64,000 nucleotides of DNA, taken from positions 18,936,073-19,000,072 of the forward strand of contig NC_063181.1 in the NCBI RefSeq assembly GCF_023159225.1, written 5' to 3'. The position numbers and the translations under genes were made by a program. The notes below the pieces were generated by a model. That model saw only the letters and a program-made list of their open reading frames with translations, searched no databases and was not told where the DNA came from. The stretch's first letter is position 1. Each line of letters begins with the position of its first letter. Shown here piece by piece: positions 11,234 through 24,356 of this stretch. The stretch comes from Perognathus longimembris pacificus (taxonomy: Eukaryota > Chordata > Mammalia > Rodentia > Heteromyidae).

Positions 11234-12705
11234 AATTTTCTTTTTAAAGTGAATATTGACATAATAGTAAGACCATTTACATTTTAGTCTTTTTCATAAA
11301 GTTAACATTTCATATCTTCAATGAGGTTAAGTCATGTTAAGGAGGAAAATTAATTTCTTTCAATCTGAATAATTTACAGGTATAATTAAAGTCAAATCAA
11401 AGAGTTCAGTATTGCATAAGTTTAAAATTGTCATTAAACAGAATGTAAGAAATGCAAAAAGACAGGAGGGAAAAATATGAACTCTGATTCAAGATTAGAA
11501 GGAAAAATTTTGCAAACACTTAATTGAATTTTCCTTCTTCTTAATTCACCTTAGTGCAAGGTGAATTAAATATAAAGATGGTCTTAGAGATACTTTCTGA
11601 ATTTGGTTCATAAACAAGAAAGACTAGCATTACATATTATTATTATCTTGCAATGCAAATTTATTATAGGTTGCTGTTATATTGCAAATGAATTATACAT
11701 TTAGTTTATCTTTCATATATATTCTATATAAGGCAATACAAAATTCTGTAATAGGAATTGTACTTATTTTATCTCCTCATTGATTTAATACATACTTTAT
11801 TACTTATTTTATACTGACTGACTTTCATTTAGCACTTTAATCTTTTATTATCTTTCCTTTTCTTCTTTTCAATTTTCAAAGAAAATACATATTGTGAGTA
11901 GACACCTCTGTTGTGGAATTTCGCTGTTTATTCTGTCTCTCTTTTCTCTCTTGGTTCTTAGAGTTCTTTCTGTATCACTAACTGCAAACTTCTCCAAATA
12001 CAGCTTCTAATTTTCCAAGTTCTGCTGCAATATCTCCAAAGCAAACTTACAAGTATCAGTGAAAAACTATCTTCACTTATGTAATTTCCACTATTTTTAA
12101 ACATTAATTTTTCTTTTCTTCAGTAATCTGATCTTCAATTTTAGAATCACAGAGGAGATTACTTTGCTTCTTCTTTTTTCTCTAGGGCACAATTACTGAT
12201 TGGGCAGTTTTTATCTTAAAAATCTACCAGTATTTTGTGTAATTACAAACAAAGTTCAGTAAAGAAAATTGACAATATTAATTATTCAGACTAGTAAAAG
12301 TTGGTTCAAATGTTCAAATGTAAAATGAGAACATTCTATCTGTTATTTATTTTAAGCATATGTGAGTGTATACATCCACATCACACACACATACACACAC
12401 ATAAAACAGAAAAGAAAAGAAAAATAAGATATGACTAAGATATAAGGCACTAGTACATTTGTTTTCAGCACTGGAAGTTTTGGACAGAGATTCTTGGAAG
12501 AAATCTGCCCAGCACTTTAATTTCTACTTTTGCCTATTTGGGAACATAGGAATTAATGAAGACAGAATAGTAAAACAAAATTTAAAACTTAACGAGTAAG
12601 ACAAAACGTAAATCTTAACAAATCCATGGTCCTGAACAGGAACAGGTTTTCTTTTCAAATAAATTGTTCAAATAACTTATTATTAATGCTAAATGATCAT
12701 TAAGT
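11234..12705. other. Single-copy intron
   Basis: AT-rich, with a short imperfect CA tract near 12378-12402. Nothing else recognised. Confidence 0.5.
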
Positions 12706-13262
12706 AGCATACAGCCATACCCAAAGAAACATAGACTCTATAGTTTTCCTCATTGGTAATAATTAATATATGTTCAGATTATCCCTAGCAGATGACCGAA
12801 ATAGCTCAATACCTATGTACATATGATCATATAAGATGAAACTAAGCAAAATAAACTCCAAGTTATGGCAACAGTGGTTTATTATAGTTGTCGTGATTTC
12901 TAACATACTATGTGAAAATATTTCTTTTTTCTTTTGTTTATCTTCCCCATTGTTAAGCCTCTGTTGTCACTGTATTTGTTTTTCGTACCCTGGGTATTGT
13001 ATATATGTTTGTCTGAATCAAGGAAGAGAAGGGGAACTTCAAAATGGTGAGACAATGGGTAAAAGGTAAACCAATACAATAGCAATACTTACAAGACAAT
13101 ATGTAGCAAACCAACTGTATAATTGGCGGTGGGGTAGGGAGGAGAAAGGGGGAGAGAAAAATGAGGGTGGAGGTAACAATTTTGACAAGAAATGTACTCA
13201 CTACCTTACGTATATAACTGTAACCCCCTGTACCTCAACTTGACAATAAAAATTTAAATAAA
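12706..13262 (+). mobile_element. LINE-1 3' end, older copy
   Basis: Plus-strand end of ORF2 (ACCCAAAGAAACATAGACTC) and diverged 3' UTR with a G-rich tract at about 13121-13175 and an end reading CAACTTGACAATAAAAATT. No clear TSD. Confidence 0.85.
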
Positions 13263-15440
13263 AATTAACAGTTACATGTAACCACATAAATTTAAATTTC
13301 TAAATAATGCCTTCCTTGAAAAATCTCATCAATTCCTCACAATTTATTTTATTATATTTTATTCCATAGTTACTATTTAAAAATCACTTCTTTCAATTCC
13401 TTTTATGTGGAATTACCAAATTTGCTTTAACATATATTTATACATCTTTAGAAGCTGCAGATGCAGAAAGTATATTATGAGTTAACTTTGAAAGGCAACT
13501 GCATAATTGTTCCATGGTTATGATTATGATGCTAATAAACTGATTAAATTTTATTTCAAGTCCAGTTGATGCTAATAAGGCAGAGATGGGTTATTTTAGG
13601 AAGTATAAAATTACAAAATAATGTGTTGGGGCTGAGTGTAAATATCAGGTTATATTTTATACTTTTGTCAACTTCAAATGAGGAATTCTATAAAAAGTTT
13701 GGTCTGGGTTAAAGTAACTCAATTGGTTCATAGCAAACTGTTTAGATGTGGTGGTGGTTGTATATTTCAGATTTTAAAGCACTTGCTTAGTAAGTATGAG
13801 AAGTATGAAGCCATACATTCAAACTTCAGCACAGAAAAATAAAAAGTTAAAGGTCTCTATATGGATTTCCTTGCAAAACAAATCATACCACAAATTAAGT
13901 TTATACTGGACCACTTCCTCCCTGCTTAGGGTACATATCCCTTTGTTTGCAGTTTGATTTTAAAGCTAGCCTTGAAAAAGAAAATCAGCTTTAACCCTAT
14001 TTTATTTAGAGCAGGACAAATTCATTGATTCTTAGTGTTTCTTGGCTGAATTACTCAGGAATTTTGTGAAAGAGGTGACGGAGCAGTCTGCAACAGATTC
14101 AGAAAACAAGTGGGAAATATGATGTCATTACTTGAAATTCACATTGGCATTTGGATCAAAATTAGCCTACCCAATAAATAAAATACATTATTTACTAGAC
14201 ATGGTTCCAAATGACTTTGGTTGTCTGTATATCTGGTATAATTTAGATTTTTCAGAAAAACCATCAACACAAATCATCGAGACATTTTCAAAAATTATTA
14301 CTTACAAATATTACAAATATCCTAAGCAAAGACAGGCAAATTCTTTCCACCTTAAATAGTTCTTTCCATAGAGTAAGACATAAGTGAACATTTACTTATG
14401 CAGCATCTAGGAATGAATAGCAAGTGGTCAACAAGTACATGTTATATCCAGTTATAATAGATTTGTCAAGAAGCTGATAAGAACTCTACAACTGTGACAG
14501 ATAAACTCTACAAAAAGACAAAAAGAGTAAAAGAAAGTCAAACAAACGGCTACTTAGTTTATCAGTACCATTGTCAAATTTTATATATAATGTGTATTTT
14601 GCCTCATGGATGAATCTAGATACATACTTTGAAATCAAGAACTCCAATTTGATAGGTGATTTTCTATAAAATCATCATCTTCTAATTAATTAAAAAGTTA
14701 TACAACATCAGGACATTTGTTCAACTTAAATCCTAACACAGACACAAGAAATAAAACCATAAACCATGCTTATGTTAACTCCAATTGATTTAATTGTTGG
14801 AGTAACTACTTCATTTCTGTAAATCACTTGGTATCCAGAGCAGTGGCAGCTTGAAAATTGACATTAATGTATATTGGACATTCCACTGGCACATTCAGTC
14901 TGAAGAAATCCAAGCCAGAGAATCCACACTGGGGCTTTATTTCTCTTCTATCTCTACTATCATGGTAATTGTGAACCTGCCAACTAACTACTCAGTTATG
15001 TGGTATATTTGATACCTAAGACCTCTCATTGTTAATTTTAAATTAATAAAATACAGGATGTCGTATACAATCTAAAATATATCATGCTATGGTTAACAAA
15101 GAAAAAATAAACTTTAACCTTTGCTTGAACAACACTTCATTTTCTGTATTTAGGAAGAAAAGCTATGGGGGATACAGAATTAAACTAACTCGATTATCCA
15201 ACAGTTTCTTCTTTTCCTTCTTCTTTATATATTATATAGGTGGATGATTATGTGATTGCCATTACATAAATATTGATGCAAAACCTAGTACTTCTGCTTT
15301 CTTTTTAATTTACTTTCAAATAGTTCTCAGTAATCTTTCAGAGACTCTGCTTTATTAAGGTTGAATATATCTCATAATAAAATGTGTAGGGCTTTTCTGA
15401 AGATATGAGGGCTCTTTTCAGAATGAAAAACTGATTGTCC
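13263..15440. other. Single-copy intron with one ID-like trace
   Basis: AT-rich. A weak ID-like relic lies at about 13770-13850 (GCACTTGCTTAGTAAGTATGA, then AAACTTCAGCACAG). Nothing else recognised. Confidence 0.45.
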
Positions 15441-15456
15441 AAATCACTTACAATGG

Positions 15457-15659
15457 GGGGCTGGGGATATGGCCTAGTGGCAAGAGAGCTTTCCTCGTAT
15501 ACATGAGGCCCTGGGTTCGATTCCCCAGCACCACATATACAGAAAATGGCCAGAAGTGGCGCTGTGGCTCAGGTGGCAGAGTGCTAGCCTTGAGCAAAAA
15601 GGAAGCCAGGGACAGTGCTCAGGCCCTGAGTTCAAGGCCCAGGACTGGCCAAAAAAAAA
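15457..15659 (+). mobile_element. IDL-Geo SINE with perfect 16-bp TSD
   Basis: Complete dimer from GGGGCTGGGG to GGACTGGCC plus A tail. TSD AAATCACTTACAATGG at 15441-15456 and 15660-15675 is perfect. The left unit has a B-box-like GGTTCGATTCC and an A-box-like GGCCTAGTGG. A good reference copy for this window. Confidence 0.97.
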
Positions 15660-15675
15660 AAATCACTTACAATGG

Positions 15676-16790
15676 AGGTCCTACATGTGAGGGAGTATAT
15701 GCCTAAGAGATGAAGTTTAGTAAAACAAGGTCCCTTCAGAGACTAAGGATTCAACATGGTTTTCAGCAGCACAGATATCAGCATCTCTAGCCCAATATAG
15801 TGCTCATAAATGATAGTAAAATCAGTAATTTATAAAACACTAATATAAATTTATTATATGAATATTAACATTTTGTAGTTTTTGACAGATTTACAACTCA
15901 GGCATTACTACTGCTATGATACTTCAATCTAGATAATATCAATATTACTTTCAAGAAGAGGAAACTTGTATAATTGTTTAATCCATAGTTATAGTGCAAT
16001 GTAGATAATCAGATACCAGCTTTACTCTTTCTTTCTGAACAAAGTTCTTCGGAATAGTAAGAGGTAGAGTTGAAAGGATAATGTGTCTGGCCAAGGTTTA
16101 TAAGCAAAGACGGTCCTGAGTCAAACACCAGTCATTTATCATTAGGGATTTCTGAATGTTAGCATGTTCTTGAAGCCATTAGGAAGCTCTATTCGTTCCC
16201 TTAAAAGTTCCCCAGTTGCCAATTTCTTGCCTGAACAGATCTGCATTAGTAAGGGCTGCTAAACCTTCTGTTAAACAATAAACAGACACAAAAACACATC
16301 CCTTGTGGCTTAAAAATATAAAGTCAGATCTATCTCCAGCTAATCTTATTTATTGTTCCTTGATCCAATAACAAGCAAATACACTAAGTGATATGGGTCA
16401 CTGGACCCCTCACTATCAATAGTCCCTGCACTGTGTGTTCTGTCTGAATCTGATAGAATTATAGATTGATCTATCTGGTCACTGCATGCCTATACAAATG
16501 TCAGATCTAGTTCCAGTAATATCATGTTAGTCTCTACCCCTAATAATGTGCAAATATCATGTCCTACCAGGCATTCATGAGACGAAGGATAGAAGTATTT
16601 ACAAGTTCATTACAATCCAAAAAATATGACATCCTCCTAATGTTGTACTATATAGCTGGCTTGGGTTTGCCCTGGGAAGTACAGAAACATAACATTGCTT
16701 TCAGTGGTGATGCCACATTTTGAGAAACAAGGTAATGTCACAGATGAGGGTAAATGCAAGGATACTGCAAGGTCTGCCATATAAAGTGCA
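15676..16790. other. Intron, no clear elements
   Basis: Around 16230-16330 there is a phrase resembling old LTR-type repeats (CCCTTGTGGCTTAAAAATATA), too diverged to assign. Otherwise single-copy. Confidence 0.4.
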
Positions 16791-16796
16791 TTTAAC

Positions 16797-16848
16797 ACAT
16801 ACACACACACAGACACACACACACAGACACACACACACAGACACACTC
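16797..16848. repeat. Imperfect (CA)n/GACACA microsatellite
   Basis: CA repeats interrupted at regular intervals by GACA. Confidence 0.9.
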
Positions 16849-16997
16849 ACAATGCATGAAAAAGAGAAAGCTAAAGGGAGATAGGAAGACTTTATGTACT
16901 CCCATGGTGGATTGTTCAATTACTTATTCTACGAGTCAGAACCACAGTACTAAGGCAAACATTTTGGTTGAGTGTAAGAAATAGTTTGCTTTTCTTT

Positions 16998-17095
16998 TTT
17001 CCTTTTTTTCACACTAGGAACTGAGCCCAGAACTTTGAACATTAAACCCAGAGTCTTGATCATGCTAGGCAAGTACACTACTTGTAAGAAATAGT
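16998..17095 (-). mobile_element. ID/B-type SINE relic
   Basis: Reads in reverse like an old tRNA-derived SINE: GGAACTGAGCCCAGAACTTTG near the B-box end and ATGCTAGGCAAGTACACTA near the A-box end. Confidence 0.55.
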
Positions 17096-17960
17096 TTTGA
17101 TATAGGCCTTTCTAATAATGTGATATAAAGGAGTGAGATCAACATGAAGCAGAAGCCAAGGAAAGTAATCAGCCAAGAATGGTGTACAAAATATTAATAT
17201 CAGAAAATTTTACCATAGGGCATTAACCATAATTATTTTCTTCATTTTTATTAATGAGATAAGCAGAGTATAGCTTTGGCTCACAGAATACCTTGTTTTG
17301 ATTCCACGAAAGTATGGGCAACCTTCCTGCTTTCTGACTAATTTTTGTGGGTCCAAGAATAAAGAATATTAACACATGCTAGGCCAAGTATGTCTAATCT
17401 GTGGAGTTCCAAAAAGAAAAACAGGGGTGGGCAATCTTTGGAAGTAGGAGTCCTGAACCAATATATTGTATCACAGAAAGGGGAGAGATGGAGGTGGTGG
17501 GGAGAGGGAGAGTTATGCAGACAGCACTTCCTGATTGCATCAAGAACATTTCAGAATTATTGCAAGGAGGTTAATAACTTAGCTCTTTGAAAATAGTACT
17601 ATCATTGTTTAGAGAGAGAGAAACATACTTTATGAGACATATTTGAAAAATTTTCCAAGTCCTTATATTGACTTCTCTTCCCTTCTGGTGATTATGTTTT
17701 GGCAAGCTTTTGTACAATTACAAGTATCTATACAATTAAAAGCTACATAGCCTTTGGTTGACTGATAATATAATGATTTTTCAGTATTAGTAAGTCATCA
17801 TTAAAAAGTTGGATGCAATATTAAACACTTAAAATACCACACAAACAACATTAACCACTATTGAAATTCCAAGCTATCATGACACCATCTAAGGTCACCA
17901 TGCATCAGATATTCATATAAAGCCACTAAAGTAAAGCAGATGCCAGATGTTCATAAGCTC
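17096..17960. other. Single-copy intron
   Basis: AT-rich; no gene or repeat family recognised. Confidence 0.45.
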
Positions 17961-17978
17961 TTGTTTGCTGAATTTATT

Positions 17979-18188
17979 GACTCTTTTTTTTTTTCTGCCA
18001 GTCCTGGGCCTTGGACTCAGGGCCCGAGCACTATCCTTGGCTTCTTTTTGCTCAAGGCTAGCACTCTGCCACTTGAGCCACAGCGCCACTTCTGGCCATT
18101 TTCTGTATATGTGATGCTAGGGAATTGAACCCAGGGCTTCATGTATATGAGGAAAGCACTTTTGCCACTAGGCCATATTCCCAGCCCC
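17979..18188 (-). mobile_element. IDL-Geo SINE
   Basis: Full minus-strand dimer. TSD TTGTTTGCTGAATTTATT (17961-17978) and TTGTTTGCCGAATTTATT (18189-18206), 18 bp with one mismatch. Confidence 0.95.
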
Positions 18189-18206
18189 TTGTTTGCCGAA
18201 TTTATT

Positions 18207-19110
18207 AAACCAAATGCAGAAATGTATTTCCTGTGTGAGTGCTTAGATATCCTAGAGACATGCACTTTAAGAACATGCAAATAGGAAGAAACAATTATCA
18301 GTGGTCTGTGCATTGCACTGTAAGACCATGCAATTACATTACTCACAGTTTTGACATCACATATAAGTAATTAGTGGGATGAAATGAGATTTGAAAGTTG
18401 AAGCATAGGAATGGGATGTACTATAGGGTTAATCTGAGATTTAAATTGAGGGTTTGATGAAGTGATTTGAATTAATGTTATATAGAAATGATGAGGACAG
18501 TGTTGTTTTGGTTAATTAACAAAAGTAAAGATAAAGGAAGAAATAAATTAGAAAGAAACACTGAAGCCTTAATTTTCTTGAAGAAATGTCACAATCAACC
18601 TTCCTCCAAAGTTGAGGAATGTGACTGCAAGCTCTGAATCAGAATGGAAGACTGTTTCCTTAAGGGCATTATGTTCTTAATAGTCAAGTTCTAATTCCTT
18701 AAGTAGCTTGCAAAGAGGAAGGGTAGAAAAGGGTAAAAGGGAGAAAGAAGCTTGAACTAAGCTATAATTACCTGGATTAGATAAACATTCAGAATAGGCC
18801 AATAAAAATACTTGAATTTTATGCTTAGATATATAGATAGAAATCTATATATTGGTATAATATAAATATTTAATTAGGTGAATATTAAAACAATTCAATT
18901 GGGATTGGTAAAGCCCTTTGAAATATGTACAGAAGAAATTTAAAATATGTGCTGAAACTTTAAGTGTGTTTATAAAATTCCTAGAAATATTTAGATGATA
19001 ACATGACTTCACTAAATTACTTCCATTTGGTTCCTCCTTAAGACTCATTTTTATATGAGCTCAGACAGAAAATCTTAACTTAAGAAAAGTCTTAATTTAA
19101 GAAAAAAAAA
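18207..19110. other. Single-copy intron
   Basis: Nothing recognised beyond AT-rich intron. Confidence 0.45.
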
Positions 19111-19116
19111 TTTTCT

Positions 19117-19362
19117 TTTTCTCTTTCTTTATTGGACTGGTCCTAGCCTAGGGCTTCAACTCGGGGTCTGAGTGCTGTCCCTGAGCTTTTTTGCTGAAGT
19201 TTAGTTTGGCTATCTACCACTTGCGGCCAAAGCTCCATACTCAAATTTTTGGTGGTTAATTAGACATAAAGAGTCTTGCAGACTTTTCTTCCTGGGCTGG
19301 CTTTAAATCTTGATCCTAAGATCTCAGGCTCCTGAGTAGCTTAAATTACAGGTACTTGGTTT
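19117..19362 (-). mobile_element. B1-like/Geo composite SINE
   Basis: Minus-strand composite. The Geo-like tail at the left includes the extra block (GAGTGCTGTCCCTGAGC) that distinguishes Geo from ID. The 7SL/B1-like head at the right contains TGGGCTGGCTTTAAATCTTG and CTCAGGCTCCTGAGTAGCTT. Confidence 0.8.
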
Positions 19363-19804
19363 CTCTGTTATACATTGCTCATAGGTAACAAAGGGTGGGA
19401 AGGGGGGAAATGGAGAAAAAATGATTGCTTGGTTTGGCACTAATGTACATATAAAATGAAACATCCAGTAAAATAACTCTCCAGAATAAAGTCACAAATC
19501 GCGAGTAGACAGAAACACTCAGAGAGCACTCCTTACATTAATCGTAAATATGACTGCTGCCATTTCGCAAATGTAAACACAAATCTCCAAATAAATATTT
19601 TCTTGAAATATTCTCCCAGAGAAAACATAATGAACTCACACACGGTATAAAATTCTTTTAAAAACCACTTGAAGATTTAAGAAATGAATGAGCTAAAATT
19701 TTTTCAATCACATGCTTATAATACTAGATCCTTGGCAGATGTGATCAGGCCAGCCTGGGAAAGAAAGTTTTTGAGATTTCATGTCACTGCAGGAATCTGT
19801 GTCC

Positions 19805-20037
19805 TGCGGCTTAAACACAAGGATTGTGGTTTGGTAGGCCACATTGCTCGGCTTGCTTTACCAACTGCTGTTCTACCACTTGAGCCACATCTCTAGCTGC
19901 TGGGTTTTTGGCTTGTTATGACGCTAGAGTCATTCACATTTTTCTTCCTGAGTTGACCTCAAAGGACAATTCTCCAGATCTTAGCCTCATGCTCGGTGAG
20001 ATTACTGGAGTGAATCATGGCTGTAGTGATAGCACCA
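19805..20037 (-). mobile_element. Diverged B1-like composite SINE
   Basis: Minus strand: ID/Geo-like CTACCACTTGAGCCACAT followed by a 7SL-like head (CTTCCTGAGTTGACCTCAAA, then TCTTAGCCTCATGCTCGG). Whether the tail had the Geo insertion cannot be told. Confidence 0.6.
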
Positions 20038-20136
20038 TCAGGTATGTTTGCTGTTGAAATTAAACCTTCAGTTTTGGTAAATGAAAAGTAAAATATAGAA
20101 TATGGTAAAATAATATAATAATAATCTTTGCCAGAG

Positions 20137-20370
20137 GCCAGAGGTTCACAGCTCTAATTCTTGCAACTCAGGGGGCTGATATCTGAGGATTTGGGTTCAA
20201 ATCCAGGCCAAGGAGAAATATTTTAGGCACTATTTCCCAAATAATCAGTACAAAATGCTGGACAACAGACACGACTTAAGTGGTACAGCAACATTCATGA
20301 GCAGAAAAGCTGAACAAGATTGCAAGACTTTTAGTTTAGGACCCATTACCACCACAAAAATAAAAATAAA
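20137..20370 (+). mobile_element. Diverged B1-like/Geo composite SINE
   Basis: Plus-strand 7SL-like head (GGTTCACAGCTCTAATTCTT, GGATTTGGGTTCAAATCCAG), then a Geo-like tail (ACTTAAGTGGTACAGCAAC) and an AAATAAAAATAAA tail. Confidence 0.65.
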
Positions 20371-20544
20371 AATAAATTTACAAGCAGTCATCATGGTAAC
20401 ACCTGGGGCATATTTTACCCTTACTTCTGAAACTAAGTTTTAGGAGACTGTCATTGCTATGTTACAACATAACAGTAATTATAATAACACAGACATCATA
20501 TGTTCAACATATATATTTGTTTTCTCACATACCCCCTAAATTCG

Positions 20545-20635
20545 TATCTAGCCAGGAGGCTGAGATTTGCATATCTTGTTTTGAAGCCAGCATGAAGCCC
20601 TGAGTTCAAAATCCAGTACAGCCAAAAGGAATGAG
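20545..20635 (+). mobile_element. B1-like SINE relic
   Basis: Short piece with GCCAGGAGGCTGAGATTTG and GCCCTGAGTTCAAAATCC, resembling the composite SINE with its middle lost. Confidence 0.5.
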
Positions 20636-20739
20636 CTTAATCATGGCTAAGTGAGATTTCTAGGACACTAACCCTTTTTAAGATTTGGAATATTTAAAAA
20701 TGATTTTAAAAACACGTCAAACATCACATTCCATGTTGT

Positions 20740-21115
20740 TTTCCTGAGTCTATGAGGTTTTATATTTTACTTTTCGTGCTTCCTTTTCTCTATGTTTTCT
20801 TTCCTTTTCTCACTCTTTTTTGTTCTCTACCTTTTGTCTTATATGTAAGTTTATCGGCTTTGGGGAGAGGAAAGGGAAGCACAGAAATGGTGGGACAAAG
20901 TGTGAACTATGAACTAATTCAGCAGTAATACTCACTAGACACTATGTTGGAAGTGAACTATATAATATGGGAGGAGGAAGGGGAGAGGGAAAACATGGGA
21001 GAAAATGCAGAAGGAGGTTCAAAAAGAAATGTACTCAATACCTGACATATCTAACTGTAACCCCTCTGTATATCAACTTTACAAAATAATAAAAATTAAT
21101 AAAATAATATAAAAG
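20740..21115 (+). mobile_element. LINE-1 3' UTR, older copy
   Basis: Plus-strand 3' UTR with a diverged purine tract (about 20967-21020), ATGTACTCAATACCTGACAT, and an end reading ATATCAACTTTACAAAATAA. Confidence 0.75.
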
Positions 21116-22320
21116 TATAATAAAAGCCAATTAACACAATAAGCCCTATTTAACTTATATTTTGTAGAGTTCAATGTACAACTCTTACTAAAACAGATGT
21201 AATTAATAAAATTTTACTAAGTTCTAGAAAAATTTTTTACCAATACCCTTCCTAGGATGGTTTTCTCAGTATTCTCAATACTGCAGATCTTCACACAGTT
21301 AATGGAAAATAACCTTGGCTAATGAAAGGGGAGTGAACATAGCAAAAGAGCCTAGATTTCAAGTCTGCCAATGAAATCACTTGCTAGCAAGAACTGTGGT
21401 TATTAGAAGTCCCCACCCTACAATAGAGTCCCTGGGATATAACATGTTCAATAAGTTATTACTTATAACATGTTGATGGACAACAGAAAACAAGTATATG
21501 AAAAGAGGATAAAAACACCTTGCTGGCATTGACAGCAATAATTAAAATCCTTAAGAGAAAGTTTTGACACAACTTTGCCTGTCCTCTCTTCTACTGCCAG
21601 CCTGATGCCTACTGAAATAGTAAGGCTGTAGCTGTGAATTCTAATGGGCTGTTCAATAGTGGTGCTGTCTAAACATTAAACAGAAAATTGTTTATATTGT
21701 TTATGGCTTCTTTGGGAAGGGGCAGGAAATGGCAGAGGGTGTCGAGGAATGATGTAGTCTAAGGATAAAACACTGGAGAACCAATGCCTTATGCCTAGGG
21801 CTCAAGTACAGAGAAGTCACCTTCTGGAATTCATTAGCTGGGTGGATTCCTCACTCATGAGTCCCTCGCTGCCTGGAGTCCTGCTACAGACTTGTCAGCA
21901 GGCAACTCTTTTGGTCACTGGCAGCGAGGGTGACCCTTTGATCAGATATGGTTTGTTCTGTTCTGTTGCCCCCAAAGACTCTGCTCATTTTGAGACAGAT
22001 GTGAAGGAGAAGAGAAAACACAGAACACTAATTTACCAATGTTTTCTTAAGAAAGCTGGGACTAGAATACAGTCTTATTTGCCTCCAAAGTAGATGAAGT
22101 AGAGAAGTTTAGTATTTCTGAGGCCACAGGAATGATGTTAGTCCCACATAAAGGAACTACTTCATCCAGTGTAATGACTTATTCACAGTAAACATATGCT
22201 AGATACTTTAATTGAGAAATACTCCAGAATCTGTAAATTATGTAGAATTATGTGCCTTAATTTATATCTATTGAGTATTTGATTTGCATGTACTACTTTG
22301 TAGTCAACAGTATATTTTCT
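21116..22320. other. Single-copy intron
   Basis: A 100-codon open frame at 21791-22093 shows no domain, signal or codon pattern that I recognise, and I do not call it a gene. Nothing else recognised. Confidence 0.45.
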
Positions 22321-22321
22321 C

Positions 22322-22380
22322 CCTCCCTCCTTTTCTCCTTGCCTTCTTGTTTCTCTTCCTTTCTCTCTCCCTCTCTGTCT
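22322..22380. repeat. CT-rich low-complexity tract
   Basis: Pyrimidine-only runs of CCCTCC, CTTTCTCTC and similar. Confidence 0.75.
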
Positions 22381-22381
22381 T

Positions 22382-22490
22382 TTTATGAAAAGTTCTTACT
22401 ACACAGACCAGGCTAGTCTCAAACGCCTCTTCCTCTGTCCCAGCCTTACAAGTGCCAGGATTATAGGATAGAGGCACCATGCCTTGTAAT
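22382..22490 (-). mobile_element. B1-like SINE
   Basis: Minus-strand 7SL-derived monomer: ACCAGGCTAGTCTCAAACGC, AGTGCCAGGATTATAGGAT and a GCACCATGCCT end, corresponding to the rodent B1 order. Confidence 0.75.
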
Positions 22491-23029
22491 AGAATGGATT
22501 TTCAAAAGAACTTTCCAAATTAATATTTACAACAAACTCCCAAAAGAAGGAAAACATTACTTTTATCTTATTCCTAATGATAAACTTAAGCTAGTAAGTT
22601 GAAAGTTGTCTGCAATCAAATAGAGACTCATTAGAAAAACATTCTAACATACTTTCATTTACTCAGGTTTCAAATTATTTTCCATGTAAGAAAATCTGTC
22701 ATTCAGAATATACATTGATACAAATATCTATATACATACATGCATACATACAATTGAAATATTGCCAGTAGTTTTAAAGTATAGGACTCACTATTATCTT
22801 TGAGTAGTGGTACTAAGGAATTTTGGTTCAACAAGTCATATTATGTGTAGAATGTAACTTGATTAATTTCAATCATTCCATTATTATCCTTAGTCTCTTC
22901 CATCCCCACTCATTTGCTTCAAGTTACTGGAATCCATTTTTCACATATACACATTAATGTTATGACTCTATAAGTCATAACATAAGGTTGAGGTAACCTT
23001 TCAACTGTGTATTTTATGTGGTAGCATAT

Positions 23030-23480
23030 TAGATTAGTATTTCTACAAAATTACCTTAAACTTAGTTACTTAAAAATACAAAAATATTATAGTTCAAGAA
23101 GTCCGTTCAAAATGATTTTCTTGGGGCTAAAATTCAAACTATCAGTAGGACACTTACAAGGACACAATAGAAAAATTCCTTCCTTCCTTTTCCAGTTCTC
23201 AAAGCCCCCCCCCCCACTCCTGAATTCATCTTCTCCTATCATTGTCAGAGCCAGCAATGATCTGATGAGTCTCTCCAATACCACATCACCCTGAATCCAA
23301 CCCTCTACCCTCTCCCTTTCAATTAGCATCATTGTAATTTCACTAGCCACCAAGGTAATCCGGGATTATAGTTGTAATATCTTTCCAATCCTAACAGCCA
23401 TATCTTCCAACTCCCCCTGGCCATTCTAAGAGAAAACATTCATGGTTTCTCAGGCGGTGACACGGTGCCTTTGGGGCCAT
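23030..23480. mobile_element. Old LTR-type interspersed repeat, family unassigned
   Basis: Phrases such as AAACTTAGTTACTTAAAAATA, then AGTTCAAGAAGTCC, a C run at about 23205-23216 and GCCAGCAATGATCTGATGAG resemble an old mammalian LTR or related repeat. Too diverged to name. Confidence 0.35.
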
Positions 23481-24149
23481 CATTTGGCTTCCTACAGGTA
23501 GATTGGAATTGTGGGGCAAAAGTGAGTAAACATGAGGAAATACAGAAAGGTTTCTTATGTTATCTATTAATCAATCCTGAATGGGTGCTTTATATTTTAT
23601 GAATGTAATTTTTTCCAAATATACCTATAGATTAAAAAAGGTAGACAATCTGATTATAAACCCCAGTATACAGCTTCATGTAGAAACCAATTTCTTCAGA
23701 GTATGGTTTCTTTTACCTTTATTATTATATCTAAGTAAGTCTTGTGTTTTATAGTTTTATTTTAGCCACTATTCATCTCTTATTCCCAATTTATACAGGT
23801 GTAGACATTCACAAATGCGTATAAATAACCATACATATCATGTAAAATTTAGATGGCACAATCCAAAGCAGACATGTGTCTACATCCTCCCTGTTTCAGT
23901 CTATTTTCCATTAGTCAGCATCTACATTTTGTTGCCTTGGTTTTGGCTCTTGCTGACATAATGCCCACTCATAACAGGATGGACAGGCTGGAAATTAAAA
24001 TCCCCCCAAAAAAACATCTTCAGCTAAAGATCAACAAGAGCTTTTGAATAGGTGTAGATGTCTCCATTTCCTTGCCCTTTGTTTGGGATAACTGCAGTGT
24101 ATGCTCTACACTATTTCTAAGAAATACAAAGTGTAAGTTAATTCCAGAT
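23481..24149. other. Single-copy intron
   Basis: No element recognised. Confidence 0.45.
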
Positions 24150-24164
24150 AAGAGCATCTTTCTT

Positions 24165-24356
24165 TTTTTTTGGCCAGTCCTGGGGCTTGGACTCAGGGCC
24201 TGAGCACTGTCCCTGGCTTCTTTTTGCTCAAGGCTAGTACTCTGCCACTTGAGCCACAGCGCCACTTCTGGCCATTTTCTGCATATGTGGTGCTGGGGAA
24301 TTGAACCCAGGGCCTCATGTATACGAGACAAGCACTCTTGCCACTAGGCCAGAGCC
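24165..24356 (-). mobile_element. IDL-Geo SINE with altered head
   Basis: Minus-strand dimer. TSD AAGAGCATCTTTCTT at 24150-24164 and 24357-24371 is perfect. The left-unit end reads GGCCAGAGCC where the others read GGCCATATCCCCAGCCCC, so this copy is slightly 5'-truncated or altered at the head. Confidence 0.94.
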
